Below are positions 55,197 to 63,946 of a stretch of DNA of 64,000 nt, one piece after another; the stretch's first letter is position 1; every line of letters starts with the position of its first letter. Where the stretch lies: NCBI RefSeq assembly GCF_030811835.1, contig NZ_JAUSRO010000011.1, forward strand, positions 62,001-126,000, in the 5' to 3' direction. Source of the stretch: Variovorax ginsengisoli. GTDB taxonomy: Bacteria; Pseudomonadota; Gammaproteobacteria; Burkholderiales; Burkholderiaceae_C. Made by a program: the position numbers and the translations under genes. The notes under the pieces were generated by a model that was not told where the DNA came from, made no database searches, and saw only the letters and a list, made by a program, of their open reading frames with translations.

Positions 55197-56987
55197 TCAG
55201 CGGGCCAGACTGCGTCGCCGCAGCCGGTCGGCCACGCCGATGAGCACGGCGACGAAGACAAAGAGGCAGGTCGACACGGCGGCGATGACCGGCGAGATCT
55301 GCAGCGTGACCTCGTCCCAGAACTGCTTGGGCAGCGTCGAATTCAGGCCGCCCGAGGCGAACAGCGAGATGGTGAGTTCGTCGAACGAGGTCGCGAAGGC
55401 GAACAGGAAGGACGACAGCAGGCCCGCCATCAGGATCGGGAAGGTCACGTAGCGCAGCGTCTGCAGCGGCCGCGCACCGAGGCTCTGCGCGGCCAGGTCG
55501 AGCCGCGTGTCGTAGTTGCGCAGCACGGCCATCATCGTCATCACCACGTAGGGCACCGAGATGACGGTGTGGCCGAGGATGAGCCCCAGCGAGGTGCCGA
55601 CGAGCCCGACCTTGGCGAACAGGTAGAACATGCCGACGGCAATGATCATGCGCGGCACGATGATCGGCGAGAGCACGAAGGCCAGCAGGAACGACTTGCC
55701 CCGCATCTGCGAGCGCGCCAGCAGGAAGGCCATCGGCGTGCCGATGAGCATCGACAGTACACCGGCACCCGCACCGACGACCAGCGAGCGCGTGAGCGCC
55801 TGCATCCACAGCGGCGACGCGAACATCTGCTCGTACCACTGCAGCGAAAAGCCGCGCGGCGGCCAGTTGAGGCCCGAGTTGCCGGCGAAGGACAGCGGGA
55901 TCATCAGCACCGTCGGGATGCTGAGGAAGCCGAGCAGAACCAGCACCACCATCCGCATGCCGCGCGACTGGCCCGGCTCGCTGGCATGTGCACGGCGGCG
56001 GCGGTGCGGCGCGAGGCGCGCGAGCGCATCGCTGGTCTTGCCGAGGAAAGTAAGGATGGCCTCGCCGGCCGCATGCGACCAGCCCGAGGCGGCCATCGGC
56101 CGTGCGCGATCCGACGCGCTGCCGGTCATCGTCGACAGGCCCAGCAGCCGGTCGTAGAGCGCGAAGACCGCCAGCACCACGATCAGCAGGGCCACGGACA
56201 CGGCACCGGCGAAGCCCCAGTTGAGCGTCTGCTGCACCTGGTCGATGATGATCTGCGTGATCATGGTTTCGCGGCGCCCGCCCAGCAGCGCCGGGAAGAT
56301 GAAGAAGCCGATCGCCGTGACGAACACCATGATGGCCGCCGCTGCCACGCCGGGCAGCGAGAGCGGGAAGTACACGCGCCAGAACGCCGCGCCCGGCCGT
56401 GCGCCCAGCGTGAGCGCGGCGCGCGGCAGGTTGCTGTCGATGTTCTCCATCACCGACAGCATCGTGAGCACGGCCAGCGGCATGAGCGCATGCACCATGC
56501 CCACGAGCGTGCTGCCGAAGCTGTAGAGCAGGCTCATCGGCGCATCGACGATGCCCAGCGCCAGCAGCAGCTGGTTGACCACACCGTTGCGGCCCAGCAG
56601 CACGATCCAGGCGAAGGCGCGCACCAGGAAGCTGCTCCAGAACGACAGCAGCACCCAGAACAGCAGCCGCCCCTTCTTCTGCTGCGGCAGCGAGGAGATG
56701 AGGTACGCCACCGGGTAGCCGGCGAGCACCGAGAAGAAGGTGGTCCAGAGCGATATCTTCAGCGTGATCAGCAGCACGTTGACGTACACCGACGACGCGA
56801 AGAGTTGCCGGTACGACGCGAGGCTCAGCGCGCCGTCCTTGTAGAAGCTCAGGAGCAGCAGTTGCGCCACCGGGTAGACGAGCAGCGCCAGCAGCAGGAG
56901 CAGCATCGGTGCCGCCAGCAGCAGGTTGCGGCGCAGCCCACGCCCTGCCGGGCGCCTGGAAGCAACGGGATGAACGGCCGATGACAT
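55197..56987 (-). CDS. Fused PotB-PotC-type ABC permease
   Basis: A 596-residue protein containing two complete ABC permease units. Residues about 1-290 are PotB-like (FWVLLSFWSSFLVRAFAWIVLL, then the EAA loop ENIDSNLPRAALTLGARPGAAFWRVYFPLSLPG). After a basic linker (about 295-340), residues 345-596 are PotC-like (RSQMRGKSFLLAFVLSPIIVPRMI, EAA loop YDTRLDLAAQSLGARPLQTLRYVTFPI). The two are separate genes in most polyamine/PotD-type systems. The start at 56987 is four bases after the ATPase stop. Together with PotA and PotD here it forms a complete transporter. Confidence 0.9.
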   Translation of the reverse strand: MSSAVHPVASRRPAGRGLRRNLLLAAPMLLLLLALLVYPVAQLLLLSFYKDGALSLASYRQLFASSVYVNVLLITLKISLWTTFFSVLAGYPVAYLISSLPQQKKGRLLFWVLLSFWSSFLVRAFAWIVLLGRNGVVNQLLLALGIVDAPMSLLYSFGSTLVGMVHALMPLAVLTMLSVMENIDSNLPRAALTLGARPGAAFWRVYFPLSLPGVAAAAIMVFVTAIGFFIFPALLGGRRETMITQIIIDQVQQTLNWGFAGAVSVALLIVVLAVFALYDRLLGLSTMTGSASDRARPMAASGWSHAAGEAILTFLGKTSDALARLAPHRRRRAHASEPGQSRGMRMVVLVLLGFLSIPTVLMIPLSFAGNSGLNWPPRGFSLQWYEQMFASPLWMQALTRSLVVGAGAGVLSMLIGTPMAFLLARSQMRGKSFLLAFVLSPIIVPRMIIAVGMFYLFAKVGLVGTSLGLILGHTVISVPYVVMTMMAVLRNYDTRLDLAAQSLGARPLQTLRYVTFPILMAGLLSSFLFAFATSFDELTISLFASGGLNSTLPKQFWDEVTLQISPVIAAVSTCLFVFVAVLIGVADRLRRRSLAR

Positions 56988-56991
56988 GCGC

Positions 56992-58080
56992 CTACTCCAC
57001 AATGGCGACCGCATCGGCCGCCTGCCATTGCAGCCAGAGCGTCTCATCGACGCGGTAGCGGGTGCTCTGCTGCGAGGTCGGAAAGGCGACCGTGATCGGC
57101 GTCTCGCCGGCGAAGGGCGCTTTCAGGTACAGCTTGGTGAGGCTGCCGGTGATCATCACGTCGAGCACCTGCGCCGACAGCGCAGGCGCATCGGGCTCAA
57201 CGCGCTTGACGCCGAGGTTCTGCGGACGCACCAGCACCCGCACCTTCTGGCCCGGTGCCGGCGCGGTGCCGTGCACGGCGGCGCCGGCCTGAACGCGGCC
57301 GCCGTCGAGCGCCAGCGACAGGCCATCGCCGGTCGTGCCGGCGACGGTCGCCTCGAACAGGTTCGACTCGCCGAGGAAGTCGGCAACGAACAGCGTGCGC
57401 GGGCGGAAGTACAGGTCGGCCGGCGTGCCGAGTTGTTCGATCCGGCCGCCGTTCATCAGGCAGATGCGGTCGGACATCGTCATCGCCTCTTCCTGGTCGT
57501 GCGTGACGTAGACGATGGTGGTGCCCAGCTCGCGGTGGATGCGCTTGATCTCCATCTGCATGTGGTCGCGCAGCTTCTTGTCGAGTGCGCCGAGGGGCTC
57601 ATCCATCAGGATGATGGCCGGGCGGTAGACCATGCAGCGCGCCAGCGCGATGCGCTGCTGCTGCCCACCCGACAGCTCCTTCGGAAAGCGTTGCGCCACG
57701 TGCGGCAGGCGCACCATCTCCAGCGCCTCCTGCGCCTGCTGGCGCGCCTGGCCCGGCTTCACGCCACGCATCTTCAGCGGGAAGGCGATGTTGTCTTCCA
57801 CCGTCATGTGCGGGAAGAGCGCGTAGTTCTGGAACACCATGCCGATGTCGCGTTCGTACGGTGCGCCGTAGGTCACGTCGAGGCCATTGATCAGCATCGT
57901 CCCGCCGTCGGGCTGCGAGAGCCCGGCGATCAGGCTCAGCAGCGTCGTCTTGCCGGAACCCGAAGGCCCGAGCAGCGTCAGGAACTCGCCGTTGGCGACC
58001 TCCAGGTCGGTGGGCGCGAGGGCAGTGACGTCGCCGTAGCGCTTGCACAGGCCGGAGATGGTCAGATTGGACGAAGGCAT
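56992..58080 (-). CDS. PotA-type ABC transporter ATPase
   Basis: A 362-residue ATPase of the spermidine/putrescine-type importer group. Walker A GPSGSGKTT is at 38-46, Q-loop in VFQNYALFPHMTVEDN, signature LSGGQQQR, Walker B IILMDEPLGALDKKLR and switch His in VTHDQ. The C-terminal third is a TOBE regulatory domain (from about 275). The stop is four bases before the fused permease start. It is 34 bases downstream of the binding-protein gene. Confidence 0.94.
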   Translation of the reverse strand: MPSSNLTISGLCKRYGDVTALAPTDLEVANGEFLTLLGPSGSGKTTLLSLIAGLSQPDGGTMLINGLDVTYGAPYERDIGMVFQNYALFPHMTVEDNIAFPLKMRGVKPGQARQQAQEALEMVRLPHVAQRFPKELSGGQQQRIALARCMVYRPAIILMDEPLGALDKKLRDHMQMEIKRIHRELGTTIVYVTHDQEEAMTMSDRICLMNGGRIEQLGTPADLYFRPRTLFVADFLGESNLFEATVAGTTGDGLSLALDGGRVQAGAAVHGTAPAPGQKVRVLVRPQNLGVKRVEPDAPALSAQVLDVMITGSLTKLYLKAPFAGETPITVAFPTSQQSTRYRVDETLWLQWQAADAVAIVE

Positions 58081-58114
58081 GGTGTGGATTCGGGAATCGA
58101 TCGGTGCGATGAGG

Positions 58115-59200
58115 TCAGGCCAGCACCCAGCCGTTGAAGCGCTCGATCACGGCGGCCTGGTTGTCGAGCCAGTAGCGCGCATTGATCTGCACGCCGCTCT
58201 TCATGTTCTCGGGGCTGGTCGGGCTGTTCTTCGCGATCTCGGGCTTGACGTAGTTGAAGGCCTCGGGCTGCGTGAAGCCGGCGGCGAAGAACTCGGCCTG
58301 CACCGCCTGGCGTTTCGGGTCGGACGCGAAGCGGATGAACTCGCGGCAGGCATCGGCGTTGGGCGTGCCCGCGAGGATCGACCAGTTGTCGACGCCCCAG
58401 AGGTTCTGGTTCCACACGATGGTCACGTCGGCGCCCTTGCCGATGGCCTGTTGCGGCCGCGACACCCAGGTGGCGACCATGTCGACTTCGTTGGACATCA
58501 GCATCTGCTCGACCTGCGCGCCGGAGTTCCACCACACGTCGACCTTCGACTTGACCTTGTCCAGGCTGGCGAAGGCGCGGTCCAGGTTGGCCGGGTAGAC
58601 CTGGCCTGGCGCCACACCGTCGGCCATCAGGGCTTCCTCGATGGTGTCGAAGGGGTGCTTGCGCAGCGAGCGGCGGCCCGGAAAGTCCTTCGTGTTCCAG
58701 AAGTCGGCCCAGGAATTGGGCGCCTTGCGGCCCTTGAACGCCGCGTTGCGATACGCCAGGACGGTGCTGTACACGTTGGTGCCCACGCCGTAGGGCGACA
58801 TGTACTGCGCCGGGATTTTCGCGACGTTCGGGTCGGACTCGACACCGTGCTTCTCGAGGTAGACCTTGCTGCCGCTGGTCAGGATGAGGATGGCCGGCTG
58901 GCTGATCTTCGCCATGTCCCAGGTGTAGTTGCCGGTCTCGACCATGCTCTTGATCTGCGCGGTGGGCTCCGCGTTGGCCTGCACCGGCACGACCTCGATG
59001 CCGGTCTTGGCGGTGAAGGGCTTGTAGAACGCCGCCGCGTACGCCTGGCTGTAGATGCCGCCGTCGTCACGCACCACGATGCGCTTGCTGGCCGCGCGCG
59101 CCGGCGTCCAGATCGTGGGCGCGGCAAGGGCGACGATGCCGCTGGCAGCCGCCTTCAGGGCGTTGCGACGGGACGGTTTGCTGGGGGGCAGGGTGTGCAT
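58115..59200 (-). CDS. PotD-type periplasmic solute-binding protein
   Basis: A 361-residue binding protein of the type 2 periplasmic fold (PotD/iron(III)-like). The leader MHTLPPSKPSRRNALK carries a twin-arginine-like RR followed by a hydrophobic stretch and ARA cleavage, so export may be by Tat. Binding-domain phrases are VVRDDGGIYSQAYAAAFYKPF and MSPYGVGTNVYSTVLAY. AAGGAG seven bases upstream fixes the start. It captures the substrate for the PotA/PotBC importer; small polyamines, amino or hydroxy acids are all possible. Confidence 0.9.
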   Translation of the reverse strand: MHTLPPSKPSRRNALKAAASGIVALAAPTIWTPARAASKRIVVRDDGGIYSQAYAAAFYKPFTAKTGIEVVPVQANAEPTAQIKSMVETGNYTWDMAKISQPAILILTSGSKVYLEKHGVESDPNVAKIPAQYMSPYGVGTNVYSTVLAYRNAAFKGRKAPNSWADFWNTKDFPGRRSLRKHPFDTIEEALMADGVAPGQVYPANLDRAFASLDKVKSKVDVWWNSGAQVEQMLMSNEVDMVATWVSRPQQAIGKGADVTIVWNQNLWGVDNWSILAGTPNADACREFIRFASDPKRQAVQAEFFAAGFTQPEAFNYVKPEIAKNSPTSPENMKSGVQINARYWLDNQAAVIERFNGWVLA

Positions 59201-59259
59201 GGCGAACTCCTTCGATGAAAGAAATGAGGCGGGATGGAAGCGGGGGACGGGAACGGAAA

Positions 59260-60699
59260 TCAGTGCGCCGGGGCGGACGGTGCGTCAGGCACCAGGCGGC
59301 CCGGGTTGAACAGGTTCTGCGGATCGATCGCCTGCTTCATGCGGCGCATCAGGCCCAGCTCGACGGGCGACTTGTAGTGCGCCATCTCGTTGAGCAGGGT
59401 GCGGCCGACGCCGTGCTCCGCACTGAAGGTGCCGTGCAGGCTGTGCGCCACGTCGTTCACGCTGTGGCGGATGCGCTGGGCCATCGCCTCGGGGTCGGCC
59501 ACGGCCTCCCATTCGGCGTAGGTGAAGAAGGGGATGAAGTGCACGTTGCCGTCGCCCAGGTGCGCCACGATGACGATCGGCAGGCCGGGCACGATGGCGT
59601 GCACCGCAGCGGTCGCTCGGTCGATGAACGCGGGCACCGACGACACCGGTACCGCGCTGTCGGTGGTCAGGCCCACACCGGCCTTCTTGTTGGCTTCGGA
59701 GACGCTGTGCCGGATTTCCCACATCGCCGCGCGCTGGGCACCGCTCGTCGCCAGCACGCCGTCGAGGAGCAGGTCCTGCTCGGCTGCCTGAGTGAGCACC
59801 TGTTCCAGGATGGTCTGCAGCGCGTCCTCGGCACCGGTGTCCGACAGCTCGATGAGCACATGCCACGGATGCAATGCCGACAGCGGATTGCGCCGGCTGG
59901 GCAGTTGCTCGGTCACGATACGCAACTGGTTCGCGTCGATCATCTCGAAGGCCGAGAGGCTCGCGCCGCAGGCCGACTGGAACAGGCCCAGCAGCTGCAA
60001 GGCTGCTGCGGGCGAGCGGGGCGCCACCCAGGCGATGGCGTGCGAGGTCGGCAGCGGATGCAGCTTGAGCGTGGCTGCCGTGACGATGCCCATGGTGCCT
60101 TCGGCACCGATGAACAGGTGCTTCAGGTCCAGCCCGGTGTTGTTCTTGCGCAGGGTGTAGAGCCCGTCCCAGACGGTGCCGTCGGGCAGCACCACTTCGA
60201 GGCCGAGCACGTTGTCGCGCGTGTTGCCGTAGCGCAGCACGCCGGTGCCGCCGGCATTGGTCGCGATGGTGCCGCCGATCTGGCAGGAGCCTTCGGCGCC
60301 CAGGCTGATCGGGTAGAGGCGCCCCTGCGCGGCGGCGGCTTCCTGCACGGCGGCCAGCACGCAGCCGGCCTCGACTTCAATGGAGTTGTTGGCCGCGTCG
60401 ACCGTGCGCACGCGCCGCATGCGGGCGAGGTTCACGATGACCGGCGCCACGCCGTCAGTGCCGGGCACGGCGCCGCCGCACAGGCTGGTGTTGCCGCCCT
60501 GTGGCAGCACCGGCACGCCGTGTTCGACGCACAGGCGTACGACGGCGGCAACCTGCGCCGTGCTCGAAGGCATCACCACGCACGCGGCCGGGCCGCGGTA
60601 GCGACCACGCCAGTCTTCCGTGAAACCGGCCACGTCATCTTCCGCCGTGAGCACCGCACCGGCCCCGAGCAGGACTGTCAGCTGTTCGATCAAGGTCAT
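59260..60699 (-). CDS. FAD-binding oxidase, D-lactate/D-2-hydroxyglutarate dehydrogenase type
   Basis: A 479-residue flavoprotein with an FAD_binding_4 (PCMH) domain in the first half (LPQGGNTSLCGGAVPG) and an FAD-oxidase C-terminal domain in the second half with the motif AHLGDGNVHFIPF. The family oxidises D-2-hydroxyacids such as D-lactate or D-2-hydroxyglutarate and hands electrons to an acceptor. As the first gene of the operon (60699 to 53087) it pairs with the FMN-type L-hydroxyacid oxidase at the end, giving two enzymes for opposite-handed hydroxyacids. The ATG at 60699 has only a weak ribosome-binding site, AAAG. Confidence 0.9.
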   Translation of the reverse strand: MTLIEQLTVLLGAGAVLTAEDDVAGFTEDWRGRYRGPAACVVMPSSTAQVAAVVRLCVEHGVPVLPQGGNTSLCGGAVPGTDGVAPVIVNLARMRRVRTVDAANNSIEVEAGCVLAAVQEAAAAQGRLYPISLGAEGSCQIGGTIATNAGGTGVLRYGNTRDNVLGLEVVLPDGTVWDGLYTLRKNNTGLDLKHLFIGAEGTMGIVTAATLKLHPLPTSHAIAWVAPRSPAAALQLLGLFQSACGASLSAFEMIDANQLRIVTEQLPSRRNPLSALHPWHVLIELSDTGAEDALQTILEQVLTQAAEQDLLLDGVLATSGAQRAAMWEIRHSVSEANKKAGVGLTTDSAVPVSSVPAFIDRATAAVHAIVPGLPIVIVAHLGDGNVHFIPFFTYAEWEAVADPEAMAQRIRHSVNDVAHSLHGTFSAEHGVGRTLLNEMAHYKSPVELGLMRRMKQAIDPQNLFNPGRLVPDAPSAPAH

Positions 60700-60773
60700 C
60701 TTTGCACCATTTGAGTGAGGGCCTGCGGCCCACGAAGGCTTCGAATCAGTGTACGCAAATCACATGCCAATGA

Positions 60774-60795
60774 ATTGCATAGTGCACTATTCAAT
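60774..60795. promoter_or_regulatory. 22-base palindrome upstream of the hydroxyacid operon
   Basis: Core ATAGTGCACTAT (60779-60790) is perfect, flanked by ATTG (60774-60777) and CAAT (60792-60795) as outer arms, with one mismatch pair between. It lies 75-96 bases upstream of the operon start. The size and symmetry are typical of a GntR/FadR- or IclR-type operator. Confidence 0.6.
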
Positions 60796-60827
60796 CGTAT
60801 TGAGATTACTTTTAGGGAAAGCACTGA

Positions 60828-60862
60828 GCCCGGCCTGCGGCGAGAACGCCACAGGGCCGGGC
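60828..60862 (-). terminator. putA: Probable terminator of putA
   Basis: An eight-pair G+C stem (60828-60835 with 60855-60862, 19-base loop) lies 30 bases after the putA stop on the minus strand; only a short T-run (TTT) follows, so strength is uncertain. Confidence 0.35.
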
Positions 60863-60892
60863 CCTGGAGATCGATCGACGCGCGCAGAGGCG

Positions 60893-63800
60893 TCAGTGCA
60901 TGGCGGCAAGCAGCGCTGCGTTACCTCCGGCGGCCGCAGTGTTGATGGTCAATGTCTGTTCCGCGCAGAAGCGGTAGAGGTAGTGCGGCCCGCCCGCCTT
61001 TGGCCCGGTGCCGCTCAGCCCCTCGCCGCCGAAGGGCTGCACGCCGACCACCGCGCCGATGGTGTTGCGGTTGACGTAGACGTTGCCGATGTGCGCCTGC
61101 GCGGCCATGGCCATGGCACGCGAGTCGATGCGCGTCTGAATACCAAACGTCAGGCCGTAGCCAAGCGCGTTGATGCGCTCGACCACCGTGGCCGGGTCAC
61201 CCGACCAGCGCACGATCTGCAGCACGGGCCCGAATATCTCGTTGCGCACGTGCTCAATGGAAGGCACCTCGAAGGCTTGCGGCGCGATGAAATTCGCCGA
61301 ATGCGTGGTTGCGGGCACCGCCACCGGCGACGCGTCGATCGGGCGCCCGTGCGCGGCCAGCGCGTCGACCGCGCGCGCCACGGTGTCGAAGGCCTCGGCG
61401 TCAATCAACGGGCCGACGTCGGTCGCGAGCAGTGCCGGGTCGCCGCCAGCCAGCTCGGCCACCGCACCGCCGAGCATCTCGATCACGCCATCGGCGATGC
61501 CCTCGTGCACGCACAGCAGGCGCAGCGCCGAACAGCGCTGGCCAGCCGAGCGGAAGGCGCTCTGCACGACGGCATCGACCACCTGCTCGGGCAGCGCGCT
61601 CGAGTCGACCACCATCGCGTTGATGCCGCCGGTCTCGGCGATGAGCGGGACGATCGGGCCATCCTTCGCGGCCAGGGCGCGGTGGATGATCTTCGCCACC
61701 TGCGTCGAGCCGGTGAAGACGACCCCGGCCACGCCCGGCGCGGCCACCAGCGCGGCGCCGACCGTCTCGCCCGGGCCGTGCAGCAGCTGCAGCGCATCGG
61801 CGGGCACGCCGACCGCGTGCAGCAGCTTCACCGCCTCGAGCGCGACGCCCGGCGTCTGCTCGGCCGGCTTGGCCAGCACCGTGTTGCCGGTGGCGAGCGC
61901 CGCCGCAACCTGCCCCATGAAGATCGCCAACGGGAAGTTCCACGGGCTGATGCAGACCCAGGGGCCGCGCGCGACGAGCCGCAGTTCGTTCGACTCGCCG
62001 GTCGGGCCGGGCAACGCCACCGGTTGCATGATCCGCTCGGCCTCATCGGCGTAGTAGCGCAGGAAGTCGACGGCTTCGCGCACCTCGGCCACCGCGTCGC
62101 CCCAAGTCTTGAAGGCTTCCTTGACCAGCAGCGCGCAGAAGCGCGGGAGTTCCGCCTGCAACGCATCGGCCGCATGGCGCAGCCGGGCCGCGCGCTGGGC
62201 CACCGGCGTGCCGCGCCAGGCCGGTAGCGCGCGCAGCGCCTGGGCCACGGCGGGCTCCGCGCGCGACGCGTCGAAGAGCGGGACCACGGGCACGGACGTG
62301 GTCGCCAGCGCCGCCAGCAGCGGCGCGCGCATCGTGGTCACGGTCAGGTCGACGCCTTCGCTGTTGCGGCGCGCCGGCCCGTACAGCAGCGGTGGCAGCG
62401 GCAGCGACGACACCGGCGAGGCATGCAGCGGCGACGCCAGCAGCTGGTCGACCGGCACGCCGTCGTCGCCGAGCTGGTTCACGAAGGAGGAGTTGGCGCC
62501 GTTCTCCAGCAGCCGGCGCACGAGGTAAGCCAGCAGGTCCTTGTGCTGGCCGACCGGCGCGTACACCCGCACATGCGCCGTCGTCGCCTTCATGACCTCG
62601 CGGTACACGCCCTCGCCCATGCCGTGCAGGCGTTGGAGCTCGAAGCTCTGCATGAACCCGGCGCCGGGCCGCCCCAAGCCGGGTTGCGCCCCCTCGGGGG
62701 GCAGCGACCCGCGCAGCGGCGGAGCGTGGGGGCCCGTGACGCCCGCCATCTGCAGGATCGCCGCGATGGTGCCCGCATTGTGCGTGGCGAACTGCGGGTA
62801 GATCGCGTCGGGCGCGGCCAGCATCGCGCGGGCACAGGCGAGGTAGCTCACGTCGCTGTGGTGCTTGTGCGTGAACACGGGGTAGTGCGGCAGGCCGAGC
62901 TCCTGTGCGCGCTTGATCTCGGCGTCCCAATAGGCGCCCTTGACCAGACGGCACATCAGGCGCAGCCCATGGCGGCGCGCGATGGTCGTGACCTCGTCGA
63001 TGAGCTCGAGCGCGCGCGTCTGGTAGGCCTGCATCGCCAGGCCGAAGCCGCGCCACTGCGGTTTCTCGGCCGCGATCCGTGCCGCCAGCGCCTCGAAAAC
63101 CTCCAGCGAGAGTTCGAGCCGGTCGACCTCCTCCGCATCGATCGTGAGGTTGAGGTTGGCGTCGGCGGCCAGGGCGCAGAGCTGCCACACGCGCGGCACC
63201 AGTTCGGCCATCACGCGCTGGTGCTGCGCGTCTTCGTAGCGCGGGTGCAGGGCGCTCAGCTTGATCGAGATGCCGTCGTTGTGCTCGGGCGCGCGCGCGG
63301 CGTCCGACTGCGCGCCGATGGCGCCTATGGAGCGGATAGCGTCGGCATAGCTCTGCAGGTAGCGCTGCGCATCCGCATCCGTGCGCGCGCCCTCGCCCAG
63401 CATGTCGTAGCTGAAGCACAGTGCCGGCTGCTTCTTCTGCGCGCTGCGCGCCTCGCCCATGGCCTCGCGGATGGTCTGGCCAAGCACGAACTGGCGCCCC
63501 AGCAATTGCACCGCGCGCAGCGTCGCGGCCACCACGGTGCGCGAGCCCAGGCGCGCCAGCAGCCCCGGCGGATGGTCACTCTCCGGCAGGAAGCGCTTGG
63601 ACAGCGCGATGGCCGAGGACGACAGCCGCGCCAGCGTGGAGTCGGCGGCGCCATCGAAGTCGGCCCGGCCAAGCTGGTCGGCGGTGAGCGCGATCGCGGT
63701 TTCGGCGTCGGGCACGCGCAGCAGCGCTTCGGCCAGCCGCATCAGGGCCAGGCCTTCGGCGCTGGAGATCGGGTATTCGCGCAGCAGGCTTTCCATCGCC

Positions 63801-63946
63801 CAGAAGGGCGGCGGGTTGTTCCGCACGGCCTGGACCCACGGGACGGCCACGGTCGCCGCGGCGGCCCAGTCAAGGGCCCCGGTCAGGCTCGCCAGTCGTT
63901 GCGAGACGATCTCTTTTTCAGGACGGTAGGGGTGGGGCAGGCGCAT
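60893..63946 (-). CDS. putA: Bifunctional proline dehydrogenase / L-glutamate gamma-semialdehyde dehydrogenase PutA
   Basis: Oxidises proline to glutamate in two steps with substrate channelling. The 1017-residue protein has the proline dehydrogenase barrel (about 60-470: ISIKLSALHPRYE, RLVKGAYWDAEIKRAQELGL, ELQRLHGMGEGVYREV) and the aldehyde dehydrogenase (about 530-1000) with Glu771 in ETGG and catalytic Cys805 in AGQRCSALR. It lacks the N-terminal ribbon-helix-helix repressor of E. coli PutA, so it is the short bifunctional type. About 28 residues (404-431) between the helix IAAILQMAG and FELQRLHGMG are encoded by a GC-rich repeat and look like an in-frame insertion. Start at MRLPHPYRPE. 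Confidence 0.95.
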   Translation of the reverse strand: MRLPHPYRPEKEIVSQRLASLTGALDWAAAATVAVPWVQAVRNNPPPFWAMESLLREYPISSAEGLALMRLAEALLRVPDAETAIALTADQLGRADFDGAADSTLARLSSSAIALSKRFLPESDHPPGLLARLGSRTVVAATLRAVQLLGRQFVLGQTIREAMGEARSAQKKQPALCFSYDMLGEGARTDADAQRYLQSYADAIRSIGAIGAQSDAARAPEHNDGISIKLSALHPRYEDAQHQRVMAELVPRVWQLCALAADANLNLTIDAEEVDRLELSLEVFEALAARIAAEKPQWRGFGLAMQAYQTRALELIDEVTTIARRHGLRLMCRLVKGAYWDAEIKRAQELGLPHYPVFTHKHHSDVSYLACARAMLAAPDAIYPQFATHNAGTIAAILQMAGVTGPHAPPLRGSLPPEGAQPGLGRPGAGFMQSFELQRLHGMGEGVYREVMKATTAHVRVYAPVGQHKDLLAYLVRRLLENGANSSFVNQLGDDGVPVDQLLASPLHASPVSSLPLPPLLYGPARRNSEGVDLTVTTMRAPLLAALATTSVPVVPLFDASRAEPAVAQALRALPAWRGTPVAQRAARLRHAADALQAELPRFCALLVKEAFKTWGDAVAEVREAVDFLRYYADEAERIMQPVALPGPTGESNELRLVARGPWVCISPWNFPLAIFMGQVAAALATGNTVLAKPAEQTPGVALEAVKLLHAVGVPADALQLLHGPGETVGAALVAAPGVAGVVFTGSTQVAKIIHRALAAKDGPIVPLIAETGGINAMVVDSSALPEQVVDAVVQSAFRSAGQRCSALRLLCVHEGIADGVIEMLGGAVAELAGGDPALLATDVGPLIDAEAFDTVARAVDALAAHGRPIDASPVAVPATTHSANFIAPQAFEVPSIEHVRNEIFGPVLQIVRWSGDPATVVERINALGYGLTFGIQTRIDSRAMAMAAQAHIGNVYVNRNTIGAVVGVQPFGGEGLSGTGPKAGGPHYLYRFCAEQTLTINTAAAGGNAALLAAMH
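62661..62734 (-). repeat. Interspersed GC-rich repeat, copy 3, inside putA
   Basis: Shares the skeleton of the copies at 9335 and 40405: GCCGGGCCGC, TTGC-CCCCC, GGGGG, GCGAC and TGGGGGC, with its own GCCCCC/GGGGGC hairpin at 62688-62702. It is about 74 bases and in frame with putA. It is more diverged from copies 1 and 2 than they are from each other. Confidence 0.65.
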
